Shown here piece after piece: positions 43,331 to 43,354 of a DNA stretch of 43,354 nt (position 1 is its first letter; each line of letters begins with the position of its first letter). Source of the DNA: Halieaceae bacterium (lineage in GTDB: Bacteria; Pseudomonadota; Gammaproteobacteria; Pseudomonadales; Halieaceae); assembly GCA_026710905.1 (NCBI GenBank), contig JAPOQD010000059.1, forward strand, positions 66,021-109,374, given 5' to 3'. The notes below the pieces were generated by a model. The model saw only the letters and a list, made by a program, of their open reading frames with translations. It had not been told where the DNA came from and searched no databases. The position numbers were made by a program, and so were the translations under genes.

Positions 43331-43354
43331 TGATTCTAAGTTAAGGTCACCAAA

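Noticed and set aside
1-43354. tRNA or rRNA genes as integration sites for the island
   Set aside because: I looked near the integrase remnants at 33.9 and 43.2 kb and in the gaps and saw no cloverleaf or rRNA sequence; a dedicated tRNA scan could still find one.

Overview
The window looks like a chromosomal segment of a gammaproteobacterium. The main evidence is a single-chain PurL of about 1296 residues, an MltF-type lytic transglycosylase next to tadA and purL, and the order secD-secF-suhB-trmJ, which is typical of that class. The mix of catabolic dehydrogenases, a nitronate monooxygenase-like protein and a cytochrome P450 would fit an aerobic environmental or marine lineage, but I cannot name the genus from sequence alone.

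Left part (1-18 kb). Positions 1-2976 hold three co-directional catabolic genes: the end of an SMP-30/gluconolactonase-like protein, a zinc alcohol dehydrogenase and a nitronate monooxygenase-like flavoprotein. A 59-residue H-NS-like protein follows. Then comes a housekeeping block from 3.8 to 14.8 kb: tadA, mltF, purL, secD, secF, suhB and trmJ. The yajC/tgt/queA genes that usually precede secD are absent. A 540-bp non-coding stretch after trmJ carries a seven-unit 10-bp iterated array, an AT-rich segment and two TTGCGCAA palindromes. After it come a small membrane protein, an orphan ParD antitoxin whose toxin gene is cut off after about seven codons, and a cytochrome P450.

Right part (17.6-43.35 kb). 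This is an accessory, defence-rich island. In order it has: an AAA ATPase with a DUF4143-like C-terminus; a minus-strand Gabija-like pair (OLD/TOPRIM ATPase-nuclease plus UvrD-like helicase) followed by a small membrane-anchored protein; an unrecognised 264-residue protein with an Abi-alpha (DUF4393)-like protein; a Sel1-repeat membrane protein; an intact parDE pair; a 1585-residue single-chain Type ISP restriction-modification enzyme; a coiled-coil protein with a C-terminal Swt1-like HEPN motif; an intact IS256-family element with target duplication; a small AT-rich membrane protein; a 752-residue multi-pass membrane protein; and a DprA-like/phosphoribosyltransferase pair that matches the ShosTA toxin-antitoxin/defence architecture. 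The right edge holds an HNH nuclease fragment and an integrase fragment around a 28-bp perfect palindrome.

Mobile debris and repeats tie the island together. There are integrase remnants at 33.9 and 43.2 kb, a decayed IS256 copy at 38.1 kb, a REP-associated tyrosine transposase (RAYT) tail at 37.0 kb and a possible IS91/IS801-like scrap at 24.3 kb. Three families of dispersed palindromic repeats sit mostly between gene modules. Family 1 has the core GGGGTCAGAGCCC, family 2 the core GGTCGGTGACACTTGAGAA, and family 3 runs from GGACACCCACC to GGGTGTCC. All names are from recognition of motifs and gene order; no database search was possible.
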